Source: Alterisphingorhabdus sp051668705 (lineage in GTDB: Bacteria > Pseudomonadota > Alphaproteobacteria > Sphingomonadales > Sphingomonadaceae). From it: 64,000 nucleotides of DNA. The notes beneath the pieces were generated by a model. It made no database searches. It was not told the DNA's origin and saw only the letters and a program-made list of their open reading frames with translations. Shown here one piece after another: positions 60,842 through 64,000 of the stretch. Position 1 is the stretch's first letter. The number at the start of each line of letters is the position of its first letter. The DNA lies in assembly GCF_051668705.1 (NCBI RefSeq), contig NZ_CP196351.1, positions 310,001-374,000 of the forward strand. Reading direction: 5' to 3'. The position numbers and the translations under genes were made by a program.

Positions 60842-62326
60842 ATGACTTTACGATGGGGTCTTGTGGCGTTGCTGGCGGCATTGGTGTCTGCATGTGGCGG
60901 AGGTGATAACGGCGGCAGCACGAGCTTCACAGCGCCGCCTCCTACGACAGCTGGAGCACCGGGTACCGCGCCTCCGCCCACGACAACAAGCGGGACATGT
61001 TCATTGCGCGCCCGCCAAGATTGGGTCGCTGAGCAGCTCAATGAGTTTTATCTCTTCCCCGATTTGTTGGCACAGAATGTTAACCCTGATAATTTTTCAA
61101 CCGTGCAGGAATTTATTGATGCTCTGGTTGCGCCCGCACGGGCGGCAGGGCGCGACAAGTTTTTCACCTTCATTACTTCTATTGAAGCTGAGAATGCCTT
61201 TTTCGCCTCTGGTGAAACCGCTGGTATTGGTGTGCGCTTTGCATTTGATAATGCGGCATCGCGCGTGTTCGTAATCGATGCTTTTGAAGGCGCACCGGCT
61301 TTAGCCGCTGGCCTCGACCGTGGCACTGAATTGCTGGCCATAGGGACGAATAGCAGCAATTTGGTCAGCGTGGCCAATATCGTAGCGTCGCAGGGCAGTG
61401 CGGGTGTTAGTGCTGCGCTTGGGCCGTCGACTGCGGGCACAGCACGGGTTTTACAGTTCCGTACCGCCGCTGGCACAGAAATAACAACAACTGTGACCAA
61501 GACTAATTTTGAGATTCCGCCTATTTCCACACGCTTTGGCGTTCGTGTTTTTGATGATGGTGGTAAGCGCGTTGGCTATATCAATTTGCGGACATTCATT
61601 GGTTCGGCAGATACCGCATTGCGCGATGCCTTTGCGCAATTACGCGCGGAAGGCGTAAGTGAAATTATATTGGACCTGCGCTATAATGGCGGTGGGCTGG
61701 TGCGCATTGCAGAGCTTTTTGGCGATCTTTTGGGTGATGACCGTTTTGCCTCAGATATCTTTTCTCTGACGACATTTCGGGCATCCTTATCGCAATTTAA
61801 TGACCAACGTAATTTTGATGCTCAACCTCAGTCTATCGCGCCAACAAAAATTGCAGTGATTGGAACGTCTAGCACGGCCTCTGCCAGTGAACTGGTGACC
61901 AATGCATTCCTGCCCTATCTGGGTGCAGATATTGGTTTGATCGGCAGTAATACATCAGGGAAACCGGTTGGACAGATTGCCGTGGATATGGAGGAATGTG
62001 ACGACCGTTTACGGGTTGTTGCGTTCACCACTTTGAACGCAGACCGTGAAGCAGAATATTTTGATGGGCTGGCCGGAGTGATGGAAGCAACTTGCCGTGC
62101 GCCAGATGATATTTTGTTGCCATTGGGTGATGTCCGTGAAGGCTCAATTGCCCAGTCACTCAGCTTTTTGCGCGGGGAAAGCTGTATCCCAATTGCCGGA
62201 GCAGTTGCTGGTGGAGACGGCAATGTTAGCGGACAATCGGGCTTGGGCGTCACATTGCCAACGCGCCAACTCTTAATGCCATCTGCACCTACACCAGCGC
62301 AGCGGGAAATACCCGGAACGTTTTAA
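60842..62326 (+). CDS. S41-family (C-terminal processing) protease lipoprotein
   Basis: A product of about 494 residues with a lipobox (LVSAC|GGG) and a Pro/Thr-rich linker. An N-terminal helical cap (about 60-115) precedes a PDZ-like domain (near 130-230, GIGVRFAFDNAASRVFVIDAFEGAPA, AAGLDRG) and a tail-specific protease domain. In that domain EIILDLRYNGGGLV and GTSSTASASELV with nucleophile Ser mark the catalytic part. ATG 60842 follows GGTGGGAG. It is anchored at the membrane and would cut exported proteins. Confidence 0.91.
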   Translation: MTLRWGLVALLAALVSACGGGDNGGSTSFTAPPPTTAGAPGTAPPPTTTSGTCSLRARQDWVAEQLNEFYLFPDLLAQNVNPDNFSTVQEFIDALVAPARAAGRDKFFTFITSIEAENAFFASGETAGIGVRFAFDNAASRVFVIDAFEGAPALAAGLDRGTELLAIGTNSSNLVSVANIVASQGSAGVSAALGPSTAGTARVLQFRTAAGTEITTTVTKTNFEIPPISTRFGVRVFDDGGKRVGYINLRTFIGSADTALRDAFAQLRAEGVSEIILDLRYNGGGLVRIAELFGDLLGDDRFASDIFSLTTFRASLSQFNDQRNFDAQPQSIAPTKIAVIGTSSTASASELVTNAFLPYLGADIGLIGSNTSGKPVGQIAVDMEECDDRLRVVAFTTLNADREAEYFDGLAGVMEATCRAPDDILLPLGDVREGSIAQSLSFLRGESCIPIAGAVAGGDGNVSGQSGLGVTLPTRQLLMPSAPTPAQREIPGTF

Positions 62327-62384
62327 CGTCTCAAATTGCTAACAATATATATGAGATTCATGGCGTTGAAGCGCGGGCGCAAGC

Positions 62385-62756
62385 CTAACCAGCAAAGGAT
62401 GCAAGTGCCTTGTTCAGCGATTCGCCGCGATGATTCCAGCATTGCGCTAAGTCCATGCCGTAGCGATCAACAGATACTTTGGTACAGCGCACATCGCCGC
62501 TACCAATTAATTGCGCCAGACGTTTGATACGTTCTGATTCTTCAGCAAAATTGCGGCCTGGTGCAGGAATGTCTGCCAAGCGGATCATATGCCGGTGATT
62601 ATCCAGTAATAGGGTGTCGCTGCTGTAAAATTTGGCGATGGTACCACGCATTTCTGATGCATTATCGGCACCATCATTGTCTGCAATATTGGCCAGCATT
62701 ACGCCGGACGCCATAAGACCCAAGCCAGTAATCGTTGAAAACATAAGACTGCGCAT
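62385..62756 (-). CDS. Staphylococcal nuclease-like (SNase fold) secreted protein
   Basis: A product of 123 residues with an N-terminal membrane/signal segment (LMFSTITGLGLMASGVMLA) and an OB-fold SNase-like domain: MRGTIAKFYSSDTLLLDNHRHMIRLADIPAPG, then ERIKRLAQLIGSGDVRC and VDRYGMDLAQCW. The canonical nuclease Arg/Glu residues are only partly recognisable, so activity is uncertain. Two Cys could form a disulfide. ATG 62756 was chosen because it starts the signal segment. Confidence 0.8.
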   Translation of the reverse strand: MRSLMFSTITGLGLMASGVMLANIADNDGADNASEMRGTIAKFYSSDTLLLDNHRHMIRLADIPAPGRNFAEESERIKRLAQLIGSGDVRCTKVSVDRYGMDLAQCWNHRGESLNKALASFAG

Positions 62757-62889
62757 TGCGTAAACCCCCGATTGACCAAGAATCGTCGGTATATAATGAG
62801 CGAAACCCTTCACGGCGCAAAGCCATGATAGAGACATTTTGCATCAATTTACTCTTATGTGGAAAGTGCAATACCTGTCTTGATGATAG

Positions 62890-64000
62890 TTAGGCCGTTG
62901 CCAATTGCTCTGCATCCAGCGCGTAGAGTAGCTTTGCGCCGCCCATGGCCGCTGCTTTTTGCCCCAATGCTTCGGGCACCATATGGTCCAGATAATAGCG
63001 TGTTGTGACCATACGCTGTGCATAAAAGCCGGTATCGCCTTCACCAGCCGCATGGCGTTCGCTGGCAACACGATTTTGCCGTGCCATCAACCAGCCGCAT
63101 GTTGCGACCGACATCATAGTCATATAGGCATAGCTTCCTGCGAGCCGATCATCCACACCATGGCCCAGCATATATTCGGTCACTTCCTGACATGCAGCCA
63201 ATAGCGCCGCCAATGCCGGTTCGTCGCCAGCGTCCGCCTGCATCATGTCCAGAAATTCGCGCATCGCATCACCGCCGCGCAGACCCAGTTTCCGGCCCAC
63301 CAAATCGGCCGCTTGAATGCCGTTTGTGCCTTCATAGATCGGCATGATCCGTGCATCGCGATAATGCTGCGCTGCGCCGGTTTCCTCGATAAAGCCCATG
63401 CCGCCATGGATTTGCAGGCCCATAGAGGCAATGTCGATACCCAGATCAGTGCCATAGCCTTTGGCCAAGGGGGTCAATATGTCGGCTCGTTCGCCAGCGC
63501 CGGGTACTTCCAGTGTATCACGGTCAACTTGACCCGCTGCATAATAGAGCAAGGCGCGTATCGCCTGTGTTCCGGCTTTCATGCGCAATATCATGCGGCG
63601 CACATCCGGGTGCTCAATAATCGCGACCGGATCGCGGCTATCACCACCAGCACGCGCCGATTGCACGCGGTCCATCGCATAATGCACGGCCTGCTGTGTT
63701 GCGCGTTCGGCAATTTCCACGCCCTGCAGCCCAACGTTCAGGCGCGCATTGTTCATCATGGTGAACATAGCGCGGATGCCGCCAAATTCGGGGCCGATTA
63801 ATGTGCCTAGGCATTCACTGTCTTCGCCAAATTGCAACACGCATGTGGGGGAGGCATGAATGCCCAGCTTATGCTCTATCGAAACGGTTTGAATGTCCTG
63901 CTCTGCTCCAACAGAGCCATCATCATTTAACCGGTATTTGGGCACCAGAAAGAGCGATATGCCCTTCGTTCCTGCTGGCGCATCGGGTGTACGTGCCAAG
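62890..64000 (-). CDS. Acyl-CoA dehydrogenase, N-terminus beyond window edge
   Basis: Only the last 370 residues are visible. GTKGISLFLVPKY is the end of the middle beta domain, with KLGIHASPTCVLQF and then the long C-terminal helical region. GMGFIEETGAAQHYRDARIMPIYEGTNGIQAADLVGRKL is the FAD/active-site-near motif of long acyl-CoA dehydrogenases of the FadE-like type. The last 100 residues are an extra C-terminal DUF domain (acyl-CoA dehydrogenase C-terminal extension) with YYLDHMVPEALG. It takes part in fatty acid beta-oxidation. The gene runs off the right end, with its start outside the window. Confidence 0.93.
   Translation of the reverse strand, partial: LARTPDAPAGTKGISLFLVPKYRLNDDGSVGAEQDIQTVSIEHKLGIHASPTCVLQFGEDSECLGTLIGPEFGGIRAMFTMMNNARLNVGLQGVEIAERATQQAVHYAMDRVQSARAGGDSRDPVAIIEHPDVRRMILRMKAGTQAIRALLYYAAGQVDRDTLEVPGAGERADILTPLAKGYGTDLGIDIASMGLQIHGGMGFIEETGAAQHYRDARIMPIYEGTNGIQAADLVGRKLGLRGGDAMREFLDMMQADAGDEPALAALLAACQEVTEYMLGHGVDDRLAGSYAYMTMMSVATCGWLMARQNRVASERHAAGEGDTGFYAQRMVTTRYYLDHMVPEALGQKAAAMGGAKLLYALDAEQLATA

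Noticed and set aside
1..64000. tRNA, rRNA, insertion sequence, prophage or CRISPR-Cas genes
   Set aside because: No cloverleaf with TTCGAATCC-type loop, rRNA segment, transposase, integrase, phage structural gene or repeat-spacer array was seen on either strand.

Overview
The window looks like a piece of chromosome from an alphaproteobacterium of the order Sphingomonadales (Sphingorhabdus/Sphingopyxis-like). This is inferred from gene content and from alphaproteobacterial signals. The content includes an MmcB-type DNA repair gene behind a GTTC-N7-GTTC LexA box, a HIG1-domain membrane protein, a TorF-type porin, the 'ligase-associated' DNA damage helicase and PdeM phosphoesterase, large TonB receptors and a gspC-N secretion cluster. 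Base composition is moderate and codon use is even. No rRNA, tRNA, IS element, prophage or CRISPR array was seen, so this is mostly core chromosome with a few accessory patches.

Layout. Positions 1-5.3 kb hold an Arg/Asn-rich lipoprotein cut by the left edge, a cytochrome P450, an OmpA-family protein and a BaiN/HI0933-type flavoprotein. A likely small RNA with its own promoter and terminator (about 5.34-5.49 kb) faces an AT-rich orphan gene and PEP carboxylase. Positions 8.8-16.7 kb carry an alkaline phosphatase with a Pho-box-like repeat, an HNH endonuclease, gluQ, a HIG1 protein, a cobalamin adenosyltransferase, the ergothioneine pair egtB-egtD and a 3-hydroxybutyryl-CoA dehydrogenase. A Phd/PIN toxin-antitoxin pair, a MerR-TipAS/SMR efflux unit and an Opp-type ABC transporter without a binding protein follow (16.8-22.1 kb).

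Positions 22.1-35.1 kb contain a TorF porin, SOS-regulated mmcB, an ankyrin protein, SCO1, a YcgN-type cysteine cluster protein, a YgjP-type peptidase, a class A penicillin-binding protein, msrB, a small secreted TPR protein, and a predicted beta-helix lipoprotein followed directly by a large TonB receptor. Positions 35.2-44.5 kb are a type II secretion operon gspC-D-E-F-G-H-L-M-N in which the minor pseudopilin genes I, J and K are absent. It could export some of the signal-peptide-bearing enzymes encoded nearby.

Positions 44.5-49.3 kb are the most accessory-looking part. They hold a thiolase-like protein without the usual nucleophile, two paralogous GAF-domain genes flanking a broken winged-helix/TPR regulator, a short secreted protein and a hairpin-rich intergenic element. 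The rest (49.3-64 kb) holds an MDR dehydrogenase, a TauD dioxygenase, a candidate small RNA with C/U-rich loops, the Lhr-type helicase, a MarR regulator followed by a broken dps, a 50-residue membrane protein, an aspartyl protease, gst, trhO, pdeM-moeA, an S41 protease, an SNase-like protein and an acyl-CoA dehydrogenase cut by the right edge.

Start codons were moved inward from the longest frame where a Shine-Dalgarno sequence, signal peptide or family length argued for it. Function calls rest on motifs read by eye, with no database search.
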